Positions 21,565-32,624 of a DNA stretch of 64,000 nt are shown here, piece after piece. The stretch is from Papaver somniferum (taxonomy: Eukaryota > Streptophyta > Magnoliopsida > Ranunculales > Papaveraceae), in contig NC_039368.1 of the NCBI RefSeq assembly GCF_003573695.1, positions 81,110,374 through 81,174,373 on the forward strand, in the 5' to 3' direction. Position 1 is the first letter of the stretch. Every line of letters begins with the position of its first letter. Position numbers and translations under genes: made by a program. Under the pieces are notes generated by a model. The model did not search any database and was not told the DNA's origin. It saw only the letters and a list, made by a program, of their open reading frames with translations.

Positions 21565-22480
21565 GAAAAGTTTTACTTAGATCAGGATGTAAAGAACCAG
21601 TTATGAAGAAATGTTAAATTGACTGGGTTACCTGCTCTCCTACTGTATCCCAATTTTGTTTGAAAAAACTTGTCGGGAATCCGACAGGACCAAGGGCTTT
21701 GTTAGGTTTCATGCTTTTTAAAACTCCTAGAATTTCATCTTTGGTAAGGATAAACATTAGCTTGTCAATGTCCTCACCAGCAATGGAGGCCTGAATATTA
21801 TTAAAAATGTCGGAGTTTTGGTTATAGTCGAGGGATCCTCTGTGAAGGGGGTCTAGAAGTAGTCCTTCAAGGAAGAGTGAATTACCTTTCTGTCAAAAGT
21901 GACTACATTATTACTATTCCTAAGACATTCAATAATATTCCATTTTCTTCTCTTAAGAGTAATTGTGTGGAAGCATTTAGTCTTTTTTTCTCCTAGATTG
22001 ACAATGTTATCCCTAAACTGTTGTTTAGCTATTTCTTTCTGAGTATCATATAGTTTTTATAGCTGTGATAATTTCTCCTGAATTACCTCTTCTTTCCTGT
22101 AAGTGTACCTTGTTGTGTTGATGTTTTCAATTTGTTTGAGAAGCTTTTTAATTTTCTTATATGGAAGGTCAGAGATGTTTTTCTTCCAATCCAGTAGTTG
22201 TATACCTAATCTTTCCAGATTTTTAACTAACATAGTGTCTTGATTGTCTCTAATTGTGTGATTCCATGACTCTTATATAATTTGCACATATGAAGCTTCT
22301 TTTTGTAATATGGGTGAAGAAGAGAAAGCTTAGTCAGGGACATGTTTCTAAGGCCAAAATTCGTTCAAAACTTGAAAGCGCTCAACCCATTGATGCTGCA
22401 ATATTCCTGAGATAGATGCTCCTGGTATGGACTATCAATATGTTATTATGAAGCAGACTAGGCACCTACGAAAGAGAGGA
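21565..22480 (-). pseudogene. LINE (L1-type) ORF2 fragment: linker and start of reverse transcriptase
   Basis: Reading right to left gives IQLLDWKKNISDLPYKKIKK, then a YRKEEVIQEKLSQL-type helix, NLGEKKTKCFHTITLKRRKW and ECLRNSNNVVTFD. These are the segments between endonuclease and RT in plant L1 elements. The RT N-terminal region (LTKPLVLSDSRQVF) follows with several stops. The A-rich run at 22486-22499 is at the 5' side of this fragment, so it is not its own poly-A tail. It is a truncated dead copy, distinct from the one at 826-1965, which covers a later part of ORF2. Confidence 0.7.
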
Positions 22481-23383
22481 AATGAAAAAAAAAAAAAGGA
22501 TATATAGAGTAAGTAACTGAAAGGGTGACGCCGGTCCTATGGTCTTAAGATGTCTAGCTACTTATCTATTGTTGTTTTTTAAGTTTGCATGTCAATCTCT
22601 CTACTTAGATTAGATGAATTAGACTGGTAATTATATTGATGTTACTCTATATGTTTAAGTTTTAAAACTGAAAATCCTTAATGTGTAAATGTTTACTAAG
22701 AATGTGTAATTTCAACTTTTAACTTGATGCTGAGAATGTTTGATTAGTCTATGTGTTTGTGATAAATTGGTTCATGGGGTTCTATATTCTGCCGATTAGG
22801 AACATAAATAAAGAGGATGAGAAGTTTAACGGACCTAGACCAGAGCTAAGATATCCTACAAAGAACTTGGAGGATTTGTCCTTAGTAATCTAAGAACCAG
22901 GACTATTGACTATTACAAAACTAGGAAGCAAAGTAATTGAGATCACTAGGGACTCGAAATAACAAACACAGAACACGAGTACAAACACAGAAATCGTCAA
23001 GTGAAATCAAAAGAACATAATTAAATCAAAACAGAGAAAAATGGATAACAGAAGTTCCTGATTTACTCAAGGAGGATTTGGAGGCAGCAGGTAATTTTTT
23101 TGGGGGGAGAAGAGAGAGTGTCTCAAAAGTCGAATGCATAATACTTTCATCTGTTACTCCCATAAGATTGCATTGAGACATATTGTTTTTTTTTTTTTTT
23201 TTTAAAAGCCCAAAAAGTGGGAATTAATACAAACTTGCATCATAGAAAACATTATTCCTCCCTCCCTCACATTAATATATGATCTACTTTTTAAATTTTG
23301 TTACACTAACAGGTGACCTATATCATCAAACAAAGGGATATTTTTAAAACTACAATTTTAATTGATTATTGTTAGTGCAAGAA
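22481..23383. other. AT-rich spacer without genes
   Basis: No ORF or RNA gene was recognised. It holds an A run near 22487 and an 18-base T run at 23186-23203. The part from ~23255 to 23383 is a diverged repeat related to 62790-62910 (shared words CCTATATCAT, TTTTAATTGATT-type and GTTAGT-CAAGAA). Confidence 0.5.
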
Positions 23384-24685
23384 GGATTAATTGGTGTTTG
23401 ATACTTACATTTTGTCCAACATTAATGTTTGGTCTAACATTTGTCCAACTTAGGGGTTGGTATTTGGAAATGACGTTGACTTTCGTTGACTCTAATTAAA
23501 TTATAGCTAAATATTCATGCATTTACTATTTTACCCTTTACGTGGATTACACACTATCCTTGTTGTCGCACACACTTTTGACACACTTCAAAATTAACCT
23601 AACCTAACCTAACTTTCCCTACCACTTTATTCGGCGATTCATTTATCTCTCTTCCATTTACGAACAGAATCTTGATTATCATCGAAAAAAATTATCAAAA
23701 AACAATCCATTCATCAATCTATAGAAACAGTTATCAAAATATCAACCTACACCACCACCATTTCAATTTCTTCATTTCTCAACTAAAAATCGAAAATTAA
23801 TTGGGAATTTTCAGTACAAGCTTCACTACCGAACCTAATTATTTCTCAATTATAATTCCATCGATAACACCTGCAAGTATATAAAAATAAACAAAATATC
23901 ATTTCTTTATTTTGATTTATTTACTGAATCCTATTACTATTGCTCATTTTATTTTAGTCTTCCCCAATACCCTAAATTGAACCTTGATTTTTTCAATTTT
24001 TTTAGATAAAATTAGGTTTTGATAATATCCCACAATGATTCGATCAAAACCCATTAACCAATTTTAAGAAAACCCTCCATTACCAATCTGTTCTTCACCG
24101 TAAGCTTTGATTTACCACTATGCATTTCACGAATCGAAAATCTCAATCCAAACGGAAGCGAATCAGTGTCGAATCGTTATTGTTTTAAAATCAATGAATC
24201 AGAATCTGATCCAAATCCTAATCTTGACAAACCATGAATTTGATTTTTTATCTTGAGAAACTAGTAGCAGAACCTTCATTTGATTTAAGAATTATAAGGG
24301 TTTGGAGAAGGAAGATAAGACGGTTTGGAAATAAAATAGAGATGGAGAAAGTGAAAATGTGTTTGGTGTTACAGTGGTAGTGATTGAGAGACAGATTATT
24401 ATTTTTCTTTGAAGTAGAGAGACGGAGATGGTGGTGGCGTCAAGGGTTTCAAGAAGGATTTGGTTTTGTTACCCTCGAAGGAATTTTAGGTTTGAAGGGT
24501 ATAACCGTAAATTTGTCTGATAAATATATTTAATAAATTATTTTTTAATAATTGTTAACGGAAGTCAAAATTTAGAGTATTCAACGTTGGTCAACGTCAT
24601 TTCCAAGTACCAACCCCTAAGTCGGACAAAAGTTAGACCAAACACTAATGTTGGACAAAATGTAATATCAAACACCAATTAACCC
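23384..24685. mobile_element. Mutator-like non-autonomous element with ~97 bp inverted ends
   Basis: The left end (23384-23480, GGATTAATTGGTGTTTGATA onward to GAAATGACGTTGAC) is matched in inverted orientation by ~24590-24685. Both ends read -ATTTTGTCCAACATTA- and -AGGGGTTGGTA-. Flanking 9-mers GTGCAAGAA and GTATACGAA agree at six of nine positions, which fits a decayed 9 bp Mutator-type target duplication. Long inverted ends also fit this superfamily. The 1.1 kb interior has no transposase. It has CT-rich and ATCG-rich stretches resembling the 5' part of a host gene, as in Pack-MULEs, but no donor can be named. Confidence 0.65.
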
Positions 24686-24811
24686 GTATACGAAATATGT
24701 ATAATTTAATACCCATGTTTATATTCATAATGTAGGTGTTTTAAAATAATTTTCAATGGTATAAAGTTTACAAATATCCATGGAGAGATAAACTATTTCT
24801 AAATTTTTCTA

Positions 24812-25079
24812 TTCCCTCCGTACCATATATACAGGCGGAATACTCAAAGTCTCTTATTTTAAGAAACTTTTTTGATTTTATAAATTTCTATATTTTTTCC
24901 AGTTTTACTCTTAATTATATTCCCAATGTCAGGGGCATACACTCAACAATGATGATTCCCAAGCAAATAAATAGGGATAGTAGAAGTAAAAAATCGATAC
25001 TTATAAATATTCCTCCTTCCTACGCCTTAAAAATTGTGCAAACTTAAACTAGGTCATCTATTTAGTGGGACGTAGGGAG
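24812..25079. mobile_element. Stowaway-like MITE (Tc1/mariner)
   Basis: The left end TTCCCTCCGTACC and the right end GTGGGACGTAGGGAG are inverted matches to the Stowaway consensus CTCCCTCCGT. The element is flanked by TA on both sides (24810-24811 and 25080-25081), is 268 bp long and has no coding capacity. Confidence 0.75.
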
Positions 25080-25269
25080 TATGTTATTATTCAATACAGA
25101 TACAAAGGAGTGAGTGAATCTAAGAGCAGTTCCTATGGAATGAACGAACTCAAAGTTTGTTCATTTTGCTCCCACTATGGACTCAACAAACATGAAAAAC
25201 GGATGTACAAATCAACAAATTTTGTTAGTTTGTTGAGTGAGTTGGAAAATGTAGTGCGCGCTTGATGGA

Positions 25270-25400
25270 AGGCTGGGCGGCCTTGGCAACAAAGCTGGCG
25301 CTTGAACCAACAACGTTGGCGCTTGTCTTTCTAGCGCGCCTTGTTACCTCACGCGCCAGCGTCTTTCCTGAAAGCGTCGTGTTTTTCATAAAAGTGTCAA
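25270..25400. repeat. Subterminal GCGC/AACGCTGGCG-type motif cluster, left end
   Basis: Within ~130 bases of an otherwise AT-rich region, words such as TTGGCGCTTG, CTAGCGCGCC, ACGCGCCAGCGTC and AAAGCGTCG recur in both orientations. The same motif family lies near both ends of the element at 41472-46159. Clustered short motifs close to the termini are what transposase-binding sites usually look like. Confidence 0.6.
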
Positions 25401-25573
25401 CGAGTGAATCTGGACGGCTGAAAAATCTTGTGATATAACGTCTATAATTTTTGAGTTATATAAATGCTCTCCATTTCGACTCCAAATTCACATTCACACA
25501 TCTAGTCTTCTTTGCTCTTCTTCTCTGAGCTTAAAAAAAATCTTCAACTTCAATTTTTTTTCAATTCTTGAAC

Positions 25574-25939
25574 ATGTCTCGGCCCTTGTTAGTTCCGCGT
25601 GCTTCGTATACTAAAGAAGAATATGAATCTATTTGCAAAGCTATGTTTTTTTTATTTACTCAGCTTGCTTCAGCAAACTATCCATGAGCGATTATTCACG
25701 ACGGTTTCTGCAGTGACACCCGGAATCCGAGTCTTCGTGCTATATGCGACATAGAAAATCGCTTTCATACAATTAAGAAAGAAGTAAGTGAGTTTGTATC
25801 TTTAACCGTACAAGCCAATCTATATAGACTAAGAGGTGAAACTGATACTGAGATGGTAACAAGATCTTTGGCTGAATGGCGAAGATGGAAAAATGTGGCT
25901 TTACCTTTCGAAAATGTTTTAAAATCCTTAAGGTGTTGA
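25574..25939 (+). pseudogene. Myb/SANT-NAM-associated ORF of Harbinger type, one in-frame stop
   Basis: An ATG at 25574 opens a 121-codon frame interrupted by TGA at 25685 (codon 38). The recognisable part is DIENRFHTIKKEVSEFVSLT, then LAEWRRWKNVALPFENVLKS. This matches the pattern of NAM-associated/Myb-like proteins that accompany PIF/Harbinger transposases (ENRW..I...V..F, then a W-K...FPFE-type box). It would bind the element's DNA and help import the transposase, by analogy with the family. The stop makes it a pseudogene unless read through. It begins at the same relative place as the ORF at 42605 in the second element. Confidence 0.55.
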
Positions 25940-26369
25940 AGCTAATGTAGTCCTCCATAATTCAGTGAAGCTAATGTAAAACACTTAATTTTAAACATAT
26001 GTAATTTCATTTAATTCAGACCGTCGTACTTTTTAAACTAAAATTACAAATGTAGCAGAATTAAAAATTACAAACAGTCTTTCTAACGTCGGTCATCGCT
26101 AGCTCTCCCATTGTTATCTTCTGGAGTCAAGAATTCTCCAAGACCTGGGGATAGACCTGTGATATCCCAAGTTGCCAACATATATAATAAATTTCCATAA
26201 GGAGATAAATATGGTTGAACAACATTAGGCGATTTTAAAGAAGCACTAGGCGATTGGAAAGCACTCGGTCCTCCAACAATATAAGATGTTTGTTGTTTTG
26301 GTGGTAGTGGTGGTGTATAACAATCATTTGGGTTGTAGGGCGAGAATGATGATGAAATGCGCCTAGGAT

Positions 26370-27340
26370 CTAGCCGAAATGGGGTAGGCTATTGAGATAC
26401 ATGCACAGTTTGTGGTGAAGTATTGTGTCGAATGTGTGGTGAAGAAGAACTTTGTCGTACTTGTGTTTCTCCCACCACTGTTTCATCACTATCTTGCCAT
26501 GATCTATTGCTCCTGGTGAAATCGGAAGACTGTGACTGCCGCCCATCATCATTTACTGTTGGACTCAATTGGAACATTGTGTCCTCGTGCCATATCTGAA
26601 ACACATTCAAGTGTATAGCCCCCATTTTCCGAGTCATCTAATGTTACTCGTTCAGTTGGTTCCGCAACTTTTCGTCAGTGGCAGTGATATTGTAGTAAGG
26701 ATAATCACGCTCCATAGATTGGGAAACAATGGGGATCGTGGTTGGCTTACCTTTTGAAGTAATACTTGACATCTCCATACGAATTTCGAGCAAATTTGAC
26801 GAAGATGATGAAGAACTTGCACTCGTGGTGGAGTAAGTCATAAAGCATGGCTCTTTTGGAGGTGGCTGGCTAGGAACGATATTTGCATCATGGGACATGC
26901 GTGATAACGCTGGGAGATCAAACCCATAGATGTGCATGTTGTGTATCCCAATTACAGGCTTCACAATCGACTCGTACCATTTGACATACTGCGCTTCACT
27001 AATATCTGTCTGTGTATTTAGTTCATACCTCTTCCAGTTGGTTCTTCTCAGCCTATCAAAATCTGATCCAGGGGTTTGCATCTATTGTGGAGGGTTAATT
27101 GCAATTGCATATATACCTTGCATTTGGTACTACAGTCTTTCTCCCATGTACCAAACCCCTTTATCCAATTATGGAGTGTAAAAAACAACTCTATGCAGTG
27201 AATAATCAAGAATAAGTTATCCAACATCATCACCATACTGAGAAAAATCAATGTAAGGGTAAACAACGACGCTGTTGTGGCTTAGAGTCATCTGATGAAA
27301 CCTCTGAACAAAACTGGAACTCGAGATGTCGCTGCCAGTG
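26370..27340 (-). pseudogene. Plant mobile domain (PMD) gene, C-terminal remnant
   Basis: Right to left from ~27330 the frame reads MTLSHNSVVVYPYIDFSQYG, LHRVVFYTP, WYMGERL and QMQGIYAI with a few stops. It becomes open at 27081 (QTPGSDFDRLRRTNWKRYEL, then YVKWYESIVKPVIG) and ends at a Ser-rich tail (26644). The WYMGER, MQGIYAI and VKWYESI pieces follow the C-terminal half of PMD proteins of transposon type. A 26637-26370 continuation is in a different frame. The N-terminal half is absent. This is a second PMD copy, separate from the one at 30002-31513. Confidence 0.5.
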
Positions 27341-27499
27341 TTCTTCGCTAAGTTAGACGAGATGTACATATCCAACATTGCAAAACTGGAATTAGAAATA
27401 TAAAATCAGGAGAGATAGGAAGCAAAGAAAATCTTGAGATTTTGGGATGGTTTGATTTGTGTTGAAGAAGCCAATTTTTATAGATAAATTTTAATTTTG

Positions 27500-27685
27500 A
27501 AAATCTGACCGTTGAAACGCTATTGAGAATAGCGTTAAGCGCCATTCTTAATCGCGTTTATTTTGAGTCGTTGATTAGAAGGAGCCGTTGAGAATCCAAT
27601 GATGTAGAATAAAACGCAATTGAGAATAGCGTTAAGCGCCATTCTTATTTGCGCCAAACGCCAATCTTAATTGCGTTAATCACAA
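27500..27685. repeat. Array of GCGC-ATTCTTAA-GCG palindromic motifs (copy 1)
   Basis: Words of the type AACGCTATTGAGAATAGCGTT, AAGCGCCATTCTTA and GCGCCAAACGCCAATCTTAA recur in both orientations. It is homologous along its length to 28990-29175 (shared GAGTCGTTGATTAGAAGGAG). It lies just upstream of the minus-strand PMD remnant. Confidence 0.8.
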
Positions 27686-27939
27686 AAAACATCCAGGAGC
27701 CACTCGACTTCTCCTATCCTATACTTAGTTTTTTTTGCTAGTCTCTCATTTTTTCTTTTTCCTCTTGAACAAACTAGTTTTTTAGTTTCATATATTGAAT
27801 CAAATCAAACCAAAAAGAAGATAAAATTTAATGAAATTGAAACTTGATTGATACTAAAAATTCTACATCGATTCCACTACATCAAATTGAAAAAAAAAAG
27901 AAGATAAAAACATAATTGAAGCTACATAGTTCCATAATC

Positions 27940-28920
27940 TACATGGTTTCATATATTGAAATGACGAACATTGTTAGTGCTAGGATAACCATAGTTTGCA
28001 CCAAGTGTTCTAGGAGGATAACCATGTTTTTCCAAAATCTTATTTTGTTTATCCAACATAAATTGCTGCTTCCATTCCGGCAAGGTCTCAACCTCCACAT
28101 CCAACACTTCGAGTTCATGTTTCTCCAAAGCTAAATCCAAGGTTTCTTGTTTGTCTCTGCAATAGTTAATAAATATTCTTCTTGTCCATCCAATCTTGCC
28201 ATCTTCTTTGCATTCTCTTCACTAAAATGTTTCAAAATACGGTCGGTTCTGTGATTGATGGCCGATAGCTCCGAAGCTTCCTTTTGTTGAGCCCTTTTTC
28301 CCGTTGGTCGACGAGGGCCATCCTTTTCAAGCCATCTTGGGTCGCTTCTTGCCGGAGCACTACTTGTTGAAGCATTAACACTAGGAGCCTCCGATTCATC
28401 TTCCTCATTTTGGGTAGGATCAAATTCTTCGGGATTGAATCCGGGAACATGGGCTTTGAAAAGTCGGTACACCTCTTCATTTCCAAAAGGTTTTCCCTTG
28501 CTAACCTTACTATATTCCAATCTAGCTTTTCTCTCCTACAAAAAATAAACAAAAACCCAAGTTATAAATCCTTCAATAAAATAAAATGACATACATTAAG
28601 AAATCTTAATAAAACTTACAAGATCATCAATTCCGCATCCGCTTGCATTGTTTCTATGCAAATTTCTTAAGATACCAACCCACTTTTTGACATCTTTTTT
28701 CAAGGTACCAAATCTATTTGCAACTTATGAAAACTCCTATCATACTTATTCCCAAAGATGCTTACATAGGTATCGAATACCCGCTCCCAAAACTGGTTTG
28801 ATTTTTGATCAACTCCGGCAACACCATCAAGTGTAATGCTTATCCAAGCTTTGGTGATTGCAACATCTACGGGTGTAGCATATTTTTGCCATGGTTAAAA
28901 AAAGTCTGAATTGCAATGAA
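27940..28920 (-). pseudogene. Myb/NAM-associated protein of Harbinger type, decayed
   Basis: From ~28900 leftward the frame gives VDVAITKAWISITLDGVAGV, DQKSNQFWERVFDTYVSIFG and, after a frame change, a Lys-rich spacer. 28520-28131 then reads YSKVSKGKPFGNEEVYRLFK, an acidic Ser-rich linker, RPTGKRAQQKEAS and a C-terminal helix. This is the Myb/SANT-like N-terminus plus NAM-associated C-terminal domain found in the second ORF of PIF/Harbinger elements. The last part (28140-27949) is in another frame. The likely role is as DNA-binding partner of the transposase. Frame changes indicate a dead copy, although an intron at 28555-28615 is possible. Confidence 0.6.
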
Positions 28921-28989
28921 TTTTAAGAAGATGGAGAAAAAAAATCTAGAGATTGAAAGGTTTTGGTCTGAGCTGAAGTGATCAATTTA

Positions 28990-29175
28990 TAGGGAAAATT
29001 TCGAATTCAAAAAAATAGCCGTTGAAACGCTATTGTTATTAGCGTTTTTTTCTGAGTCGTTGATTAGAAGGAGCCGTTAAAGATCTAATGGTTAGAAATG
29101 AAACACAATTCTTAATATCGTTTGGCGCTATTCTTAAAAGCGCCAAACGCAATTCTTATTAGCGTTTTTCTTGAA
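28990..29175. repeat. Array of GCGCTATT/AATAGCG palindromic motifs (copy 2)
   Basis: AACGCTATTGTTATTAGCGTT opens the array. It continues with GGCGCTATTCTTAAAAGCGCC and AACGCAATTCTTATTAGCG. It sits between the Myb/NAM-type gene's 5' end and the transposase 3' end. Confidence 0.8.
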
Positions 29176-29365
29176 AAACATCCTGAACCTAAGTCAATTC
29201 CTCAAGTTCCATACTTAGTTTTTTTTTCTTCTCTTTTGAAAATCCATACTTAGTTTTTTTTCTTCTCTTTTGAAAACAATAAAAACCATAAATAATACAA
29301 TGAAAATCTTAATATTTTTTAATTTTAAAATCTAGAAATCATAGGATAACAACCAAGTGCAGCAA

Positions 29366-29920
29366 CTAAAGCTGTTCTGTTGGGTAAACATCGGTAGGAT
29401 CGAATTCGCCATCCGAACCATCAAGATCATCTGGTGGTGGAGGGGGAGATTCTGGTGGGATTTCACCGTCTGTGAGACCTAGTCCATGTCGTATCCAAAT
29501 GTGTTGAACAATATCATTGCGGAGTTGGAGATATGCCTCATCATTCCTTAACTCGTGGTATGACCTCGGTATTCCAGTAACCTGTCGTATTGGTTCGTTC
29601 ACGACTTGACCCCAATCTAAGTTACGTCTTTCATTCTCAATGACTATGTTATGCAAAATCAAACAAGCCTTGATAATAAAGTTTATATCCTCCTTATCCC
29701 AGTAAAATGCTGGCTTTTTAGTTATTTGGAACTTGTTTTGTAGAGTTCCAAGAGCCCTTTCAACATCCTTTATCTTCGCTTGTTGGTATTTATTGAAAAA
29801 CGTATTAGCTGGCTGATTTGGAAGAAGAATTTTGAATGACTGCACAATACAAGACAATCGTGGATATATATTATCCGCCAAGTAGTAACCCTTGTCGTAG
29901 TTGTGGCCATTGATGCGGTA
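29366..29920 (-). pseudogene. PIF/Harbinger DDE transposase, C-terminal part
   Basis: Right to left, NGHNYDKGYYLADNIYPRL opens the fragment, followed by VQSFKILLPNQPANTFFNKY, QAKIKDVERALGTLQNKF, DINFIIKACLILHNIVIENE and an acidic Pro-rich tail. This is the end of the DDE_4-type nuclease of PIF/Harbinger transposases, with the final acidic-residue helix (KDVERALG) and the LHNIVIE box. The N-terminal half with the first two catalytic Asp residues is missing. Upstream lies the PMD reading frame in the same frame, separated by 40 codons containing stops. The open part (172 codons) is undamaged, which suggests fairly recent loss. Confidence 0.8.
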
Positions 29921-30001
29921 ATTAAGATAACAAATATATTAAGGAACTTCTAATGTGTAAAGAAAATCATAATAATATGGCAAACAAAATAATTGAAGGA
30001 G

Positions 30002-31513
30002 TTAAAACCAAAAATTACTAACCCTTGTTCCCAAATTAACATCATACGTAAATGGAGGAGGATCGGGTGCTTGCAAAGGCACACGGTTGCCTTCACTGTC
30101 TGAACGTACGGTACAGAAAGAAACTCTTAGAAATTCAGGTGAAGCTTGTGAGACGTTGTCATACTTATACCGTGATGGATGTATTGGGGGGACCTGATTC
30201 ACCAGAAATATCGGATCTTGAGTACTTGCAGCTCCAACTTCATCTTTGTTTTCTTGATGATATATTTCTGGGAGCAAAAATCCAATAGATTGTTGCTTCC
30301 ACCACCACACATACATGCTCTGATCAACATGCTTATAGTCCCGTCCTTCAACCATATCAATAGGATCATGAGAGGTAGCAAGGTCTTCCAAACGTTCACG
30401 TGGACTTCTTGGAATTGTTATAAATCCCCTTGTTTGCCTTAAAAAGCGTTCACCAAGATACATGATACTAGTTTCACTTTCCGGATTATAGAAAGCCACT
30501 CTTTGATTGGAGATTTCACGAGCATGCACTATATCAGGATGATCTCTATACATAGTAGTATACCATGGTTGTCATGCCATTCCAACAATTGTGCTCAACT
30601 CAATTTGTTGGCGAGCTGTATTAAGAGAGTGTTTGGAAGTACCCCTTTGCAACTTCACTAGACTATCTTTCTTAAATATCATAACTGCAGGCCATACATC
30701 AGTCGGTACACCTTCTTGGAGAAAAGGCGTCAAAGTAAGAAAATATATGTAAAACTAATGTTCTAAAACCATCGCCATTCCACACATGTTTTTCCCACCT
30801 CTAGCAACCGCACTCATGCTACTATACAAGTGACTAAAACAAGCCGAACCCCAATCATAATTACCAATCGCATTCAAATCACGCAAGGAAGCGATCCAAC
30901 CTTTGCTTGCTCTTGTAGTGGTACGTGCCATTAAAACTTTTGAAATCACCCATAATAAGAAGTATCGAGTCACAATCTCCCAATTTTCATCATTAATTGG
31001 ATTGTCCTTGATATAGTTTGCGAGACAAATAATAGGAAATTCAGGTGAGTGCTTGTTGTAGTGTGCATACCCATCCATAGGTCTAAAGTAGGTATCCTCT
31101 AGTTTTTGATTTTCTATACTTTTCCATTTACTTGTAGCGGCGTGTTCCAATCTTCTACAACCATTTCCAATAGGAATTCCGGTTAAGTGAACAAAATCTA
31201 AAGGGGTGAAACCAATTTCAAAGTTTGGGAAATGAAACGAATTGGTTCTATACCACCACCTCTCTATGATTGCATAAGCTAGTTGTTGATCATCTCTCTT
31301 AATTCTAATTTCAAAAAATCTAGCAAGGCCGGAATTTCGAAGAACTTGCCTAGCACTTTCATGAACCACCACACGATTATATAAATCCTCAAAGTCTTCT
31401 AGATTACTTCTAAACGTGATATCATGTTGTGTATCAAGTGGGTCTATACTTGTAGAAATATGTTTCTCATCCGATTCTTTAGAAATCAAGATCATATACA
31501 CATCCATATCCAT
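30002..31513 (-). pseudogene. Plant mobile domain (PMD / MAIN-like) gene with two in-frame stops
   Basis: A single frame runs from ATG at 31513 to a stop at 30002, broken only by stops at 30755-30757 and 30572-30574. The N-terminal part has RQVLRNSGLARFFEIRIKRD, AYAIIERWWYRTNSFHFPNF and FEIGFTPLDFVHLTGIPIGN, the hallmark start of the PMD fold (related to MAIN and MAIL1). It continues through WVISKVLMARTTTR and CFSHLYSSMSAVARGGKNMC, and ends with YLGERFLRQTRGFITIPRSP. PMD proteins occur as host genes and as passengers of plant transposons; the transposon forms are the closer parallel here because a Harbinger transposase end follows directly in the same frame and strand. With only two stops in ~500 codons it is young or conditionally read through. 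Confidence 0.7.
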
Positions 31514-32020
31514 AATCTATACAAAATAATCAAATAAAAACAATATAGTCACACAATGCACTTAAATTGGTTAATTAATTCATTATCTCATGGCAATTTC
31601 ACAATGTTCATCATCTAAAACCCTAAATTACACAATGTTCATCATCTAAAATCCTAAATTACATGTCAAATTCGTCATTGTTAGAATCAAAATTGTTATC
31701 ATTCATCATACAATCGAGTATCATGCATACAATCAACAATAATATCATCTAAATCCCTAACATTTCATCAAAGCATAAAATAAACTCAAATTATAATTCA
31801 ACTAACCTCTCTTTGGATTCTCAATCAAATTGAGAAATTTAAGTATGCTTAGATTCCTTATGAAGCAGAGAACAAATCCTTTGAAGCAATTTCATTGATT
31901 TGAACCATCATGCCAGAAATCAACAAGGAGGTTTTTTAGGTTTGTTTTTTTTTTTCACGAGTTGAAGATGAACTGAGGAAGAAGAAGAAGGAGTCGATGG
32001 TGTTACTGGATATAAGAATC
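31514..32020 (-). promoter_or_regulatory. Probable 5' region of the PMD gene
   Basis: AT-rich, with no ORF. The block ATCATCTAAAA-CCTAAATTACA occurs twice in tandem (31609 and 31641). It lies between the PMD start codon and the right-hand palindromic array. Confidence 0.35.
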
Positions 32021-32190
32021 AAAAAGCGCTATTAACAACAGCGTTTTCTTAGCGCCATTAACAATTGCGTTTGGCGCTATTCACAATAGCGTTTTGATCG
32101 TTGACTTGAGTCCAGCGCTATTCTTAATAGCGTTTTCCCTGCGCTATTATTATTCGCGTTTTACGCTATTCTTATTAGCGTTTTCTGTGT
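32020..32190. repeat. Array of GCGCTATT/AATAGCG palindromic motifs (copy 3, at the element's right end)
   Basis: Around ten motif copies in ~170 bases: AAAGCGCTATTAACAACAGC, TTGGCGCTATTCACAATAGC, CAGCGCTATTCTTAATAGCG, TTACGCTATTCTTATTAGCG and variants. The array is ~90 bases inside the right terminus, the usual subterminal position. Confidence 0.85.
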
Positions 32191-32279
32191 TCCATCATTA
32201 CACTTGTACTTCCATCCACAGTTCCAAGTGTTGAGGTGGCGTGGAAGATGGATGGATTCCACCATAAGACTTGCTCTTA

Positions 32280-32624
32280 CACAGGAGCAATCCAAACAAC
32301 AAAACTATCTAGTCCTAAAATTCATCATCAATTAATAGTTGTTCCCTAGGAATATCTAAAGGCCCATATTTCAAGAGGAGTAAGCTGAAGTATTATTGCA
32401 CCCTAGGGCTGATTCTATTGACACTCTATGTTCATTTAGCACACGATCTGAAAAGAGAAGTGAAGAAAGAAACAAAGGGATTTCTCTCTGGTAAGGTCTG
32501 AAGTCTGAACTCTCTCTCTCTCAGTTGCTAATAAAATTAGGGTTCATCTTATTTTTGTAGATTTCTTATAAAGATCCTACCCTTTTTGTGTTCTTTTTGA
32601 TTGAATTTAAGGTTTTTTCATGTC
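32280..32624 (+). promoter_or_regulatory. Promoter and 5' UTR of the PWWP gene
   Basis: Only ~350 bases separate the Harbinger terminus (32276) from the start codon (32625). A CT repeat (CTCTCTCTCTCTCAG) ends at 32523, typical of plant 5' leaders. No confident TATA box was seen. An ATG at 32620, five bases before the chosen start, is in another frame. Confidence 0.5.

Larger units (their letters stand above)
25124..32276. mobile_element. PIF/Harbinger-like composite element carrying transposase and PMD fragments
   Basis: The left end GAGCAGTTCCTATGG (25124) and the right end, read inverted from 32276 as GAGCAAGTCTTATGG, form a short imperfect inverted repeat. They are flanked by TAA and TTA, the 3 bp target class of PIF/Harbinger, though not an exact duplication. 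Inside are a Harbinger DDE transposase C-terminus, Myb/NAM-associated ORF remnants (the usual second protein of this superfamily), two PMD gene remnants, and arrays of palindromic motifs. The left 800 bases resemble the second element at 41472, while the rest carries a different motif family. The block may therefore be two related elements fused or nested. Confidence 0.6.

Noticed and set aside
30052..30442. Plus-strand frames of 78-87 codons opposite the PMD gene
   Set aside because: They are antisense shadows of the PMD reading frame.
27500..32190. Palindromic motif arrays as a CRISPR array
   Set aside because: Repeat spacing and sequence are irregular, the motifs occur in both orientations, and the host is a plant; subterminal transposon repeats fit better.
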